Assembly: GCA_013398175.1 (NCBI GenBank)
Contig: VZRZ01006776.1
Location: 522,525-586,524, forward strand
Direction: 5' to 3'
DNA: 64,000 bases
From: Climacteris rufus
Taxonomy: Eukaryota; Chordata; Aves; Passeriformes; Climacteridae
Below, in pieces: positions 23,727 through 37,770 of this stretch. How positions within the stretch are numbered: the first letter of the stretch is position 1; every line of letters begins with the position of its first letter. Below the pieces are notes generated by a model. That model was not told the origin of the DNA and searched no databases. It was given only the letters and a program-made list of their open reading frames with translations. The translations under genes and the position numbers were made by a program.

Positions 23727-25167
23727 AGTTCCATACTCCAGTGACTCCAGTCCCTTTCTTTCAGCATTTCCAGTCCTGTTTCTTTCCTACCTTCCCTAAA
23801 CTGTTGGAAGCAATTTTTTTGGAGGAAACCTGATTTTGCCACCTTTTAATTCAGAAGCAGTCGTCTGAAAGCTGCAGAAATACTGCAATGAAGAAAAACT
23901 TGTAACAGTTATTCTGTACAGGTTGATACGGAAGATGAAATGAAAAGTCACCAGCAGAAAAGGCTGATGAGTAACAAAATACCCTTAAGTCGTTAAGTAA
24001 ACATTGCTTGGGTAACTATAGAGGCACAACTCTCCAACTGCTATGTGCCACAAAGTCAATAATATTGCAAGGTTTCCCTTCTAGTGACGAATATCTCACT
24101 AACTTGAACAATAGGAAGCAGATGTAATAAAATATACCTAATTAGGTAGTGTTTGGATTACTGGGGTGGACTAACAAGAAATAGGCCTAAAATAGCTTTT
24201 GGCATAGACAAGCTTTTCTATTCTGCTTTAGAAGTGATAATGCACATAGAAGTATACAGAGTCAAGAAACTCCAGAACAGTAAGGAAGAACCAATTTGTG
24301 GCAAGGCTGGAGCCCTTGTGCTTCATCTGAAGGGAATAGGTGTTGCATGTTCTTGACTGTTCTTACCCCTTTTGGGGCGATAACACAACAGAGGCTTGAA
24401 GGATGTTAAGCCACTGATTTTGTTACCACTGTATCCATTTCAGTTGCCAGTTGTATTAGGTACAGGTAGTTTATACTAGAGAGTTCTTTTTTCCCAATTT
24501 TGCATTGGAGATTTGTATTTGCAGAATTATCAGCAGAGCACCTATCCACTTCCACAAGTCACATAAATTATATTAAAATGAACAATGAATATGACATTTT
24601 TCGAATGATGACTATAGGTAAAGCAGTTTCATTCTGTCGAGGACAACCACTGGGACAATATGCAACCTTTTATAACTAGGAAATTCCTTGGTAAGTTTAT
24701 GATAATGCTGAAAATACATATGCACATTGTGGATGACCCATACAAGCTTCTACTGTTGCAGGAAATCAGGCAAGCAACTTTCTCAGAATAACACCAAGAA
24801 AACTAACCTGTAATAAGAAAATAACTCTTAGTTGATAGTAGCAAAGAAAGTGAGTTGCAAATTGTTTTGCAAACAACAGAAGATCAAAGTAATGAATATT
24901 AAAAGAGCAATTCACATAAATGCACTACTTGGTTCTATTACTCTTATGGCCACCTTCCCAAGCAAGAATTCTATATTAGAAACCTAAGATCACAGGCAAT
25001 TCCCAGGTAAAGCAAGAGTGACATTTAGAATAACACGTTGTGCTTGTAGGTGGTGAGCGTTAAACAACTGTGTGGGTGTCTGGGTTATTAATCCTGTCCC
25101 TGAGTCAAGCCAAGGCCTTTTCTGAAGACAAGTGCCTAAGTCTTAAAAAAACCCAGTTCTATGAAGA
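23727..25167. other. unique sequence after the LTR-like block
   Basis: The first 130 bp are pyrimidine-rich and less AT-rich than average and may belong to the same element. The rest is unique AT-rich DNA with no gene seen. Confidence 0.45.
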
Positions 25168-25295
25168 GCTCTATGGTTAGAGCGCTTGGCTAGAAATACA
25201 GAAATCTTGGTTTAATATTTCCTTATTGGCTAAAAGAATTTAAACCTACACCACTTACTCTAAAATTTTCCTGACATTGTTGTGGGTTTAAGACA
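25168..25295 (+). mobile_element. MIR-like SINE with tRNA-derived head
   Basis: The head reads CTCTATGGTTAGAGCGCTTG, then GGCTAG, ATCTTGGTTTAAT and TTGGCT. This matches the order of the reptilian/amniote MIR head (ATGGTTAGAGCACT, then a GGTTCAATTCC box, then GGCTCTG). About 40 bp later CACTTACTC and TTGTTGTGGGTTTAA resemble the MIR tail block (CACTTCCCTACCTC, GTTGTGAGGATAA), implying internal deletion of part of the CORE domain. The B-box is decayed (GGTTTAATATT), so RNA polymerase III transcription is unlikely. It is not a tRNA gene: no acceptor stem can be formed. Confidence 0.6.
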
Positions 25296-28200
25296 GAACA
25301 TGATGCTGCAATCTAGTAGTCTGGGCACTAGATTTTAAAAGTGAATGATCTGGAGGCAGCAGAGACTGACTCCTAAAAGAACTGGAAAATTCTAAAACCT
25401 GCTAAGGCAGGAAGGCCTCTTCAGAAGCTGTCCTAGGCACTAAATTGTTCCAGATTAGGTGTTTTCCCATCATTTCCTATTCCTTTTCTAGTCATATTCA
25501 TAGAAAGATAAAAAACCTCACACCTCTGAAACTGGCTAAGTAAGCAACTCTGTTAGAATTTCACATCTCTCTTCATGATGAAGAAAGGTCGTGTTTTAAA
25601 AGATGCAGTTACGTGCTGAGATGAACTTGAAAGCTGAAAGTGTAGTACATGCTCTGACGATGTCTCTCAAGTCGAATTCCTTGGAGAACATATGTAGGAA
25701 ATGAAATCGCTTTGGATCCTAATCTAGCTGTATAAGCAAAGTGTGAGCCAAAGCATTGTGAACTACTCAGCTATGTCAATTGTAGGCATTTCTGGAATTT
25801 AGTTTAAAAATGTGACTCAGTGTTGTATTTTGCATGCCAGCACAGTGAGGATTTTTTTTTCTTTTTGTTAGGACTTGATTTCCAAACTACATTGCAGACT
25901 AGTTCTCTCCCTTTTTGTCATGCTTTTGCCCCTTGTAGGCTTGTTTTCAGCTATTACTGCACAGAAGGACAGAGGGTAGGTTTAAGTTGTAGATTAAGAA
26001 GTGGATTCAGTTGCATATAAAGTCAGTTTACATGGCAAATTTTCTTTTTGGATTTTAAGGTATCTAGATAGCAGGAAGTTTTTTCTTCTAATTCAGATTA
26101 AAAGTTTATTGTGCTTTTGCATATACAGCAAGCAGAACAAAAAGGGTGTTGTTCCTAGGTTATTTTTCATTGTTTTGTTAGAGCACGTCTCAAGATAATT
26201 TTCTTCCTTCCAATTACAAATCTGGCATGTTTCAGAGATATGGAATGTACCATAATTATAATGATCAAGTAGCGGAGTGTTTGAATATGTGCCTAAAATA
26301 TATGGGTAGTTGGTATTAAGTGTAAAAATACTTGATTAAATGCCCTCAGACACTCCTCTTCACATCTTAAATATGAAATTATGATGTGGAGACTTCATGC
26401 AAGTAACACCTGGTGTGATAAGCTTTGCTCATATCTCTTGCATATGGTTATATTTACATTATTCACTGACTGAGTTTCCTCAACAATAACTGCTTTCCAA
26501 ACTTTAGCAACATAAATGAACATAAGAACCTACATTTGTACTGCACACGTCAATCTATTGTTCAATTTATTTATGCAGATTATCTTTATTGTGTGTTTAG
26601 AGCTGCAAGAACACCTTCATATTTGTGAGGAGTGTTTCAAATTAACCATCTTGACCTAGTAGACCTTTATGCTCTCCTTTAGTCATCATATGCTCTTTTA
26701 GCTTAATTTTAACCTACTTTGCAATGTCTATGTTTTGAGATTATTCAATTTATCACATCTAACAATTAAGAGTAATTTGACTATTCTGAATAATGTTGTT
26801 GTCCTGGTCCTGACATTTTAATCTCTGTTTAGGAGAAAGACAGAAGGAAGAGAAGACAGACTAAAAGAATTCCTCAAAACCAAGCAGAAATGGCACTTTA
26901 CTGGTTAAAGACTTCAGGTGTATAATTTTCTGATTCTGAATCTTTCCAAGACATGTCTAGAATTACTTAGTACTTTCCAAACATTTTAAGTTACATCAGG
27001 ATGTTTGGATAATTCCTGCAAAGAATTCTTGCAGGCTCTGTTTTCTTTATGTAAATATCATTGTAACTGTGTTCCCTCCAAAAATGAAGACTCCTGAGTG
27101 AGAATTTCACTAAGGAATGCTGTAATAATTGCATAGGAAAATTCCTTATGTTTTCTGAAGGTATGCTGAAGTTTTATGAAAAATTATGAGTCACATCACA
27201 TTTTTTTTTCTTAAATTTCTCTTATTTCTAATCCTAGAGCTGTAAAATGAAATCACATTTTCCCCAAATGATAGCAAACCAAGACATAACTCTTTTTGCT
27301 TCGTGGTTTTTTTATATGGGACCAATGGCCAGTTCTCTATTTCCCTGTTTTTTTCCTGACCATACTAACAGTACATAGTTCATTATCTGTGCTTGTTTTT
27401 TATCTTCAGGGCATTCTGATATTTGTAAGTGAAAAGGATAAAGGTTTTGTGTACAGAGCATGATTATTCAGGGGGCTGTAGCACAGTCTCATTTTGAACT
27501 TGCCACTAGCAGCATAATTCTATCAGGTTAGATGAAGTAATCTGTGACCTGTCAAAATGTGCATGACATCAGATTCAGCCTGTTCTGAAAGCTGATTCCT
27601 GCAAGGACTTGATATTGAATCCTGGGATGGTATAGTGACAAGTTACTACTCTGTCATGAAGGCAGCTATCTCCATGAGATGATAGGAAAAGCTGTGAATA
27701 AAAAAAAACCCAATAAATGTCACTTTATTTTTTATCAGATAATACCATATCTACAGCAAACACTGAAAATGGTACATAGATTACTGGTTATTTGTCTGCC
27801 TTGAGACCTACTTCAGTCCATAGAATGCAAGAAGCATATAGTCAAAGTGAAGAGGCAAACACAAGATTTTCAATATCCTGGTAAGGGAGACAATGGAGTA
27901 AAGGAACAGATATATAAAAGTTAAGTGGCCAGATTACATTCAGTAGGGGATAAAAGTTTTTTAATGATAAGTGCCATAAATGAAGACTACAGTGGTTATA
28001 GACAACCAGTGGCAGGTTTCAGGCTGGAGTGATAACAGACAGCAGCAGAAACAGAAAGGTGATAAAACTGAATGGATGAAATGGGATTAAGAAAGATGTA
28101 AATAAATTAAATCAATTGAAACCTTCCTTTGCTTCTGCTGTGTAATTATATTTTACTTATCATGAAACTCATAAGATTGCACCCATTTTCAAAAAGCCAT

Positions 28201-31200
28201 GCTTGTTTGAAAAATAAGGGACCAAAAATATGCCAAACAAACATACACATGCACAAAGGGAATGTATTTTTGCAGTTCTCTTGATCTTCCTTGAAATATT
28301 TTGCTCTCAACTGAAAGCCTCCCTGTGTCAACTAGAGGAAGCAGTCATTCTGGAAAAGACATCACATCCTGCTGCTCAAATAAATTTTATAGCAAGAAAT
28401 TTCCCTGAACAAAACTGACTTAATCAATGGGCCATTTTGCTGGCATATTGCAGGGCCATTTTCTTTCTTTTTTTGGCAAAGCACTTACGGGGAATCTTTC
28501 CATCAAATGGGTAAGATTTATATCTGTATTCTATATTTATGATCTATTAGTTGTAGTAGAATCCAACAGTAGATTCTAGTAGTGAGATCAATCTTAACTA
28601 ATCTATCCGTCAAGTGGATTGCTATTATATATCGATTATATTTGTGATCTAGTAGTTCATCTCAAACAATTTTATGTGGTTGAATCAGCATGTAGTCAAA
28701 ATCAGTGCCGTCTTATTAGTCAATTGAGAGAGACTAGTGCCTCCAAAGCACTGTTCATCTACTTATTTCCACAGGGAAGGAATCTAGTCAACTATTTTTA
28801 AAATCCCTGAATTTAGGTGAGAGGAATATTGCCCAAAGTGCCACAGAAAGACTAACCAAAATAACTTGGATCTACTCTTACCAGTGGAATTATTTATCAA
28901 TGCAGACTCTTGATGGTTTAATTTCAGGATACAGACCCACATTTGTATTTGTGGCCTCTGTCCTTTATGAATTATAAATTTGCCATGGAAAGTGTTGGAT
29001 AGTATTATTTAGGATAATAATAGGCTAAGTTAGGAGGAACAGAGAGAAAATTAGTGATAAACTCTGCTTGTGATGCCTGTTTTTTATTAATAAGAGGTAT
29101 GAATTGCTGCAGCTGGGAGGTAAAATGTTTACCTGACAGTCAGCCCCAGAGTCATCTACAGCCAGGGAAATGTGGCCTCAGGAATTGCCTACCACTAGAA
29201 CGAATTAATCTGATTAGTGCTATCAAGCATCTTTGCAGTAGAGTTCTGTGTGCAATACATTTACTTTCTTATAATGTTTTTATGCGTCAGGCACTGATGG
29301 GTAGGATGCATTGACCAGCCAAGAGGAAGGCAGAGTGGCAAGGATTACAGTAAGTTATCACATATTTTCCAAAGCCAGCTTCAAGTGGCCTTTGCTATTA
29401 CCTCTTATTTCATCCTTCCTAAAACTCTTATTTTTTCCACACACAGTTTTGATACTCACTTAACCAGGAAATACCATGAATAAATATGATATCTGAGAAA
29501 CTAGAGTTACAATAGTCTTAAAAAAAAAGTAGCAATTATATAAATCATAGATTATTTGATATTTCTTCAAATAATAAATTTTTTCTGATCTGAAGCTTGA
29601 AAAATTTTATAGTACATCGCTAGACTTTTAAGAAGACTTAATAACTTTCTAGTGCTTTGTTAACAGCTTTAGTTTCCCCCTGAAATTTGGAGATGGTTGC
29701 AAATTTTGTGTCAGATCAGTTAAGGTCATTGCTTTGGAATTTAAATCCAGCGTGCCATTGGATCTGTTGTATTTTATTTGCTTATTACAGGAAAAGATAA
29801 TTAAATCGCCCAAAGAAAAGCCTGGATTGGTGTTCCAATTTGTGTTACATCTTCCTAACAGAGTAACTTCGAGGTTTTATCTATTTGACTGGGAGGAAAA
29901 AAAGCCTACAAAGCCACAGATTTTAAGTCTGAATAAGGGAGACTGATATTACATAGGAGGATTGATTTGTTATGAGGAATAGGTAATAAAAGATTTCATT
30001 CTAAACTCATATTTTGTGAATTAAGAGGGCAAAATACAGTAGATATTGATCTCTGCACAGAGGTAAACAGCAGTTGCAAATACAAATTACTATTTCACAA
30101 CACCATTCTTGCAACGTGTCCCAAGGAGCTTTACTTGCTATCAATATAAAACCAACAAAACTGCTACTGAACAAGATAGGGCTTAGAAAACAGATATCTT
30201 TTAAGTAGTATTAAAGTCAGAAAGCCAGTTGCTTGAGTACAGCCAAAAGATGATGCAGGATTTGAGAAAGGGAAAAGCATCTGTCTTTAAGTCACAGTCT
30301 TATGTGGGATTGACAAAGGCCAGGTAATGGCTCAGTGCCAGTAAACCCACTCCACTGAGATGGGGAATGGGACAGATTGAACAAATGTCTCAGATTTTGC
30401 TGTACTTCTCCAGATTGCTACCAGGGTGAACATCTTTTTGTGCTACCCAAGCAGCTAGAATCATTAGGACAGGAGTTAAAGAGTCCCATCAAGTCCCCAT
30501 ACTGCTGCATCCTCTTGGCATTGCTTGTCAACATGTTGTTTGTACTATAACAACCCTGCTCCTGGTTGTTGCTGTTAAAAATTCTGTTACCAGCTTTCAT
30601 GGGGTTTGTGTAATCTACCAAGCCAAGAAGGAAAGTGCATCTGTGCATAAAGGATTCTGTTCGACTGAATGGAGGATTTTCTGCATCAAATGAAATAGTG
30701 CTGTGCCCATGTGTGTGAAAATGCATCAGATCTCTGTAAATCTGTATTGGTTGGTCTTTTTTAAATTTTGCCTGGTCACCAAGGAACTGGTAATTTGTCC
30801 TACCCTTTTCCCCTCCTTACACCTGTCACTTCTCTCTTTGACTTCTTTTCCCTGTGCTCACATTTCTTTCTACTTTCATTATTTTCTCTTAAGTAAACTC
30901 CGTTGTTAGAAATCACTGTATGTATATGTCTACATTCTTTATGAAGCAAGTTCAAATTAATAGTGTGAAGGCTGGTCTATTTTTATGTCATACTTTATTT
31001 TTTTATGTTTATCTTACCAGTCAGATGAAAGCTATTGAGAACAGGAACTGTCTGTGATGATGTTTTTATATTTTGGTGAGCACTACTTTTCAGTTGGTCC
31101 CCGGAAATACATATTACTTTTATTATAGTGTCTAATGGTGTGTCCCATAATTAATATATTTAATAATTCTGAGCTTAGAGAAGTGTCAAAGTTGCATAAA

Positions 31201-33069
31201 AATGCAAAATATGAAAAAGATAAGAAAGAGATAAGGCTGTATTATTTTAAAATAATAAGCCAATAAAGTATCAGCAATATAGTAAAATGAAGTATTTTTT
31301 AGGAAGAAAGATATTTTTAGGCGGTCACAGAAAATTGTGTATTTGCCAAAATACATATTTTAATAAAATACCTGTATATGAAATATTGCATGAAACCACG
31401 CCTTTTCAAAATGCTGTTTTATGAAGAAAAGCAACTAAGTAGTCAAATGCCACTGACAGTAATTTCTACCAATTATTAAGGATTCTTCAGAAAAATAAAA
31501 ACACTGTTGAATGTCATTATTACCAAATATGTATCTTGCATACAAGCTTTCTTAAATGCAATGGAGAGCTGTGATGTTTACAAAACACTGCAGTAAATGT
31601 GCACATTGTATGGCTTAATGAGTCCATCCACTGAATTCTCATAGAGAAAGTAGAGATATCACTTCTTCTGCGTACTGTTTGGGTATAAAATGAAAGACTT
31701 GTCAACCTGTTCAAGACTTTTGAGGTGACTCAGTTTGAGCAGTGATATGAATCTCAGTTTCCTAACTTACTGGTAAGTACCCTGTCAGTTTATATGCTCT
31801 ACCAATAGCTCATCATGTATTCTGCAGGTCTAAGTATCATTTGCAATCTTAGTTAGCCAAAGCACACATTTGTGGATGAATGATGCACATTGGTCTTTCA
31901 TAAAATGCAGAAGCTTTCTGTGAGTAGTACACTCATGAGGAACTTGAGACATCTGTGCAAGTACCTGGGACCATTGACTTTTCCCGAACAGAGGACAGTT
32001 TGGCATTTGGGGTGATATACCTGCAAGATAAAACAGGCAGGGAATAAAATTAGACCAAACTGTAACCTTCCACTTGTTTTGTGAGTATGGTTTCTATTTT
32101 TATCTCTTTGGTAATTAATTTGGCTGGGAAAACCCAGTGTGGAAGTAGAAGTCTGTGAGGTGAAGCACAGCAACTTCTTGACACTGTCGGTATGAACTGA
32201 CAGGAGGCAGGGCAGCCCTCAACAGCTAAGAGATTGAAGTCTTCCTTACTGAACAGCTGTTCTGCAGACAAATAGCCTGTATTTCCTACCCATGAAGTCA
32301 CTGCTTTGAATGCCTGCTTTTGAGAGGAACTAGCTTGGAGATGGGTAGGGTGGAAACTGCTAGTCTAAACATTTGGCTAGAAAAAACACTTGACCTGCTA
32401 ACTCTGAGTGACAAAGAAAACTCTGGATTTTGAGACAGGCTTCATCAAATGATGGATTATTTGATTATTTAGTATTTATATATTATATGCAAAAATTTGG
32501 TCAAAACTCTAGGAAATCTTTATAAGAACAAGTAAGATTTATAAGGTACATGTCCAGGATTTTTAAAAAGAACACTGCTTTCTTTGAAAGTGTCTCAATA
32601 TTAGTGTAGCAGAGGTGATACTGATGGGAGAAGTGGTGTTGTCTGATAGCCAGCTAAGGTAGCTGTTAACAAGGATACGGTGAAGAGGAAGGGGAAATAG
32701 AGAAAAGGTGAAAATTGATGCAGACCAAAAGGAATTATTTTAACATATATAAAATATGTTTTGCAAATAAAACATAAAAGAAAGGGGAAGAATGGGATTA
32801 AGAGCAGAAGGGGAAGAGATTAAATAGGAGAGAAAGCCTTTGAGGATAGAACTCTACTTTGCAGAACACCAGGATTGCAAAATAATCTATTTCAAACTGT
32901 CATTATCTTTGATAGAATATTAGGGTATTTGTGAGTAAAGTTTCCAAAAACTGACTGGTAATTACATGTATTTTATGAGTCTGTAGCACTTAAAAGCAGC
33001 ATGTTACATACTCTGGGGGTTCATACACATTTCTAGGATCATGATCACTTCCCCTGTGTCGAAGATTCT
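25296..33069. other. unique AT-rich sequence
   Basis: No gene, RNA or confidently named repeat. The area 30050-30160 has words reminiscent of a MIR tail but too few to call. The 102-codon minus-strand frame at 30418-30726 has no recognisable domain. Confidence 0.5.
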
Positions 33070-33109
33070 GATTCAGCTATGCTAAGTATGATTCAGTTAT
33101 GCTAAGTAT
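33070..33109. repeat. 20-bp tandem duplication
   Basis: GATTCAGCTATGCTAAGTAT (33070-33089) is followed directly by the same sequence with one C-to-T change (33090-33109). The single difference indicates a fairly recent slippage event. Confidence 0.95.
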
Positions 33110-36100
33110 AAAACTTAGGGAAAAAACTACTAGCAGAAAAAACGTGGTATGAAAAAACCTCTAGTGTCATAAAAATTGGACCGGTCTGTGAAATTATATC
33201 ACAGAAAGAGAAATTTTCTTTCATCTTGTCTATTCTTAAGCTTAGCTAATTCTACTCCTTAAGATTCTTGAGCTCTTTAATGACAGATAGCCCTCAAAAG
33301 GAACACAAGTGAAAATTTCCTCTTCTTAAAGGGAAATTTCACACTCATGGTGTCCCTGTGAATCAGCTTAAAAATAAACACAAACACTACATTTTTACCC
33401 GATTGGCTGTGAATTTGGATACAGAATATCAAAGCCTCCAAGACTTTGGGATGAAAGAGCTATTGAGAAGGTCAACGGTTTGGATGTTGTGTTTGTCCAG
33501 CTTTCCAAATAAGTGCGTGGCAGAGGCAAGGACTGAAATGCTGTGACCAGGATTGGAGTCAGAACTGGAAACAGTGCAGAGAGGAAGGTCAAAGGATAGG
33601 CAGAAAAGAGGGATCTGGAGAGCAGAGGAACCTGTTGGTGATTTGCAGCAGGTCACATTGCACAGCTTGAGGCTGTGCAGTATTAAGATATTTTATACCC
33701 CAAAACTTCCACAGTAGGAGCTCCTAGGAGCTATGCCTGTGAATGGTTTCTGTTGAGTTTCAATGAATCATCACACAGCAATATGTGCCAAAGGTCACCA
33801 CCAGTTCATTTAATTATAAATTTGTAATAGGTTACTGAAGGTAGGCAGTAAAAGACAACCAAATGGAAAATTATTTTCAGCATTTCTTTGTAGTTTGTTG
33901 GCTGATAATCTGCATAGGTGCATAGCTGCTTAGCCTAATGAGACCTGCACCTAATATTTATTTAGGTCTCGTATTTTTTGCAGGAAATTATTCTACATTA
34001 AAGTTACTTGTCAGTTATTGACCTGTGAGTTATATTTTAAACCTTCTTATTTTCCAGTTGTAGGTGGTGGTTCAGTTTAAATTTTTGAGTAGGAACCTAA
34101 GGAGAGAAGCATAAATACCAAGTCTTAAATTTCAAGGCTGTTCTATGATTTTTTAACAAAAAAGAAATCTCTCCTTTTGGTAAAAATGTAGTGTGATTTT
34201 TAGTTGAAGACAAAAAAAATCCAAAGCCCAAACCCAAACAAACAAAAAAAGCCCCACAAGATTTGTGCACAAAATTAAGCTGTATGTAACTTTAAATGAA
34301 ATTGAAAGAAGAAAATATTCATAAAGTAGCCTGCTACCTGCTATGTAATGTATGCAATTCCTTCATTACTGGTACAAACATACATTTTTTGCCAGAAGGC
34401 AGGAGTTTTTTCTGAGGAAACATGTTTAGGCACTGAGTCTTTGCTTTAAAGGGACCTTTTCAGATCTTAAGAAGCAGTTTTACATTAGCTGTGGTATTAT
34501 CTTAGCTGTGAAATGCAGTAATAGTGCAATTTTAATTGGCCTTTGAGAATGGTAGTTTTCAAATGGTAAGACTTAAAATCCTAAAAAAACGAGGGCTGCT
34601 ATTTAAATTATAATGACATCTTGCTTGAAGAATTGATACAAACTGAGTGTTTGTCTAATTCATGTTATTAAGCAATCAGAAAATGGGCCCTCTTAAAGTT
34701 TGCATTTTGTGTAGGAATCATCAACATTTTAAGAGCCAGTGAAAGTGGCTGCATAGAAACAAGCACAAAAAAAAGAATCTCTCTATTCATTACTGATATC
34801 TATAACCCTTTTCTATGATGTGAAGAACTTCAACAATGATAGCAAACAAACAGAAATATTTCTTTGTAATTGCTTCTACTTCCAATATGAACTGTGTGCA
34901 ACCGGGTTGTACATGATGTAAAAAGGGGCAAGGATTTTTAGAGGTCCAGACAAGATAAACTGCAAGGAGTGTGATATCTTTTTTTCTCAGTGGAACTGCA
35001 GAAGTCTCAGAAATGTTTCATAAATATGTGAAAAAAATTGCAGTTTAGAAAAACTTGTCACTCCTTAGATGTACATTATTACTGAGTTGCAATAATCTAA
35101 TCATCCAAAATTGAAAATGTTGTTTGGCCGGAATGAATGAATGTTGAATGAAAAATTGTATACTTTTCAGAGCTGAAGAAGACTCATGACCTCATACTGT
35201 AGCTGACAGAAATGAAAACAGAGAAAAAAATGCTCAGTGAAACTCCAACACAATGCAGTTTTCACCACTCTGATAGTTTTAGTGCCTATAAGCAGATGAA
35301 AGAATTTTTAGTGCAAGAAATAAAAACTATTCCACCTGTAAATAAGTGGGAGATTATAGAAATTAAAAATCAAATTTATTTAACTCAAATAACTATTAGA
35401 AGATTTCATTTATATGTGTACAAAGCAGAATCATCCCTCAATTAAAATCTCTTGAGAGATATTATTAGGGAGAATTTAGTTCAAAATGGCTTCTCTTAAA
35501 TACAAAATATGTTGATAATATATACGAAAATCCCTCTACAAACACAAATGTAGTGGATATCATACAACACAGGGGTTTTCCTAAAAGCATTGCAATCTAT
35601 AGTGTATAGCAAAAATACCACAAGGAAAAGCTTTTATTTTTCCATAAATTCTGTCCTTTTTTGTGCTTAGTTTTTGTATATAGTTGGTATTCTTTTTAGC
35701 ATTTCTAGTGTTAAACCAGAACCCAAGCTTATACCTCTTTTTAAGTTATAAAAATGGTCTTACTTGTTTTAGTTGCATGCTATTCATTTTCTGTGGAAGT
35801 TGGCAATGTTAAAGTTATTGATTTTAATAGCAGCATTTAAAGTCAGTGCAATTTGCGAACACTTCCAGTAGCTAAGTTAGGACTTGGAAAGAATGTTGTG
35901 AGCTATAATGAAAATTCCAGTTTCTCTCACTTCTTATAATGTTGTTACATTCTGCATTCTTGAGGCAGGCTGAAAATCATTATGCAGATTTTATAATACA
36001 ATCACTATCTTGCCAGGAAGTATAGTACCATCATTTTAACAGCTTTTATACTGTACTATCATCACTTTTTTTTCAGAATGTTTTACAAACATTCCCACCT

Positions 36101-37749
36101 GCATATCAGGCCAAGGTATAACTCTAACAGAAACTTTCCAAATTAAAGCAAAATAAATGTCAGGCTGAGCAGCAAGTATAAGTACCTGTCTCATGCAATG
36201 AGAAAAAGACCATTAACACTTGCATCCTGGAAGGTGCCAGGGCATGTCATTTTCTGCTTTGTTTCCTTTAGTGGAAGATGACAGCATACCAAACTAGAAT
36301 CTCAGAACAAAGTCTGTTTTAGTGTGCTTATTCTTATTTGATGCAAGACAGGAGAGCAACTGAGGACCCAGTCTGATTCAGGTGTGCTCACAGTTGAAAT
36401 TCTTTACAGACCACTAACTTCATGAATAGTAAGCCCTTGCAGAAGCAGATAGACCCATTCACACTCAAAAAAGGTGTAATTCATATTATCTGACAAACTG
36501 CTCAAAACCTGAACTGAGCACCTTTTCCTCTTTCTACACATTTTCATTGCTATTTGCCTAGGCTAGGTATTTTAAAACTAATGCACCAGACTTGCTGACT
36601 CTCATGTTACAAAGTTACTCAACAAATATTTGTAGTCATGACTTTGCTGTTGAATCAACCAGGAGATTCACCACATGAGTTAGCCCACAGGAAGAAAGCC
36701 ATACTGGAAGGTAATCTTGAGTTACTCCCTGCTGATGCAAGTGACCTTGGCTTTATAGCTTTGCTGGGACTTTTGGGATTATAATCTTTGTTCCATACCT
36801 TGAGTTCATATCTTTTTCTTCTACATCTTTGGGATCATATCTTTTGCTTTGCTGTGTTCAACACAAGTCTGAACCTTGCTGGGAGAATGTGACACCTTTG
36901 AGGACACAGAGGAGGAAGTCCTGCGAATGCAGTAAAGGACAGGGAACATAGGGTATTTTATTGCATGTACTGCTTCCATAGAAGCCAACAGCAGTGAAAA
37001 TGCAGCCCATGCTCTCAGTCAGGCTAAGGAGCATTCAGAGAAGCATTCAATTTGGGGGCCTAGCCTAGTGCTTCACACAGGAGAAGGAAGCAAAGAAACT
37101 CCACAAACAAGTAAACCCAGCTAACTAAAACAAACAAACAAACAAATCCTTAAATCATAAATAAAATAGTGGATTTTTGTCTGAATACAGAAATTATAGC
37201 CTGCTCTATCTGTTTGTTACTACTGGTTGCATTTTACAGGGGTGACAGTAGTTTCTGTAAGAGAAGCATCATGAATTCTGTGAATTCAGAAGAGGATTAC
37301 ATTATTGAAAGTTACATTTTTTGCTGTCAGCGAATTAGTAGTGAAGGAACTATGATTTGTTAAATTTGTTTCAGCATAAAGAAATAATTTGCTTAAATCA
37401 TTGTCAGAGAAAAATACTTCAAATTGATTAAACAGTTGAACAAATATAGGCTTAGAATTTACAGTTGGTGAGACACTGGATTGGTGAATACTGGAAAACT
37501 GCAAACTGTTCAGGTTTGTACTTTGATTTGACTTTCTTTATATTTTGTTTGTAACACTTTTCTCAAATTCTTTGCTGGATCCAATAACTATTAAAATACT
37601 GCTTTGGGTGATTTTTTTTTTTTTAGGAAACATTGTAAAATACTTCTGGAAAATTAATGGTGAATTATATTTTTAACATCTAAAGGTTTCCATTTAGCAG
37701 ACTACATTCTGCAGTTGTGCAGAAAAATATTCATTAAATACTTTAAACT
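33110..37749. other. unique AT-rich sequence
   Basis: No gene recognised. Contains an A/C-rich low-complexity stretch near 34208-34258, a weak pair of CTTTGGGATCATATCTTTTG-like words near 36770 and 36828, and a short (AAAC)n at 37127-37146. Confidence 0.5.
33715..33732. repeat. overlapping perfect palindromes
   Basis: TAGGAGCTCCTA (33715-33726) and AGCTCCTAGGAGCT (33719-33732) are each perfect palindromes. They arise because TAGGAGCTCC is followed at once by TAGGAGCT, a 10-bp period. Confidence 0.9.
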
Positions 37750-37770
37750 CCCCCCCCCCCCCGCACCCCC
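37750..37770. repeat. C-rich homopolymer tract
   Basis: Thirteen C in a row (37750-37762), then GCACCCCC. This is an outlier in AT-rich DNA and prone to length change. Confidence 0.95.

Noticed and set aside
25168..25240. tRNA gene
   Set aside because: Has an A-box-like stretch but a decayed B-box and no pairing acceptor stem; better explained as a MIR SINE head.
29640..29700. Possible MIR core (TTTAGTTTCCCC)
   Set aside because: One short block without the expected neighbours.
30418..30726. 102-codon minus-strand frame
   Set aside because: No domain recognised and no splice or promoter context.
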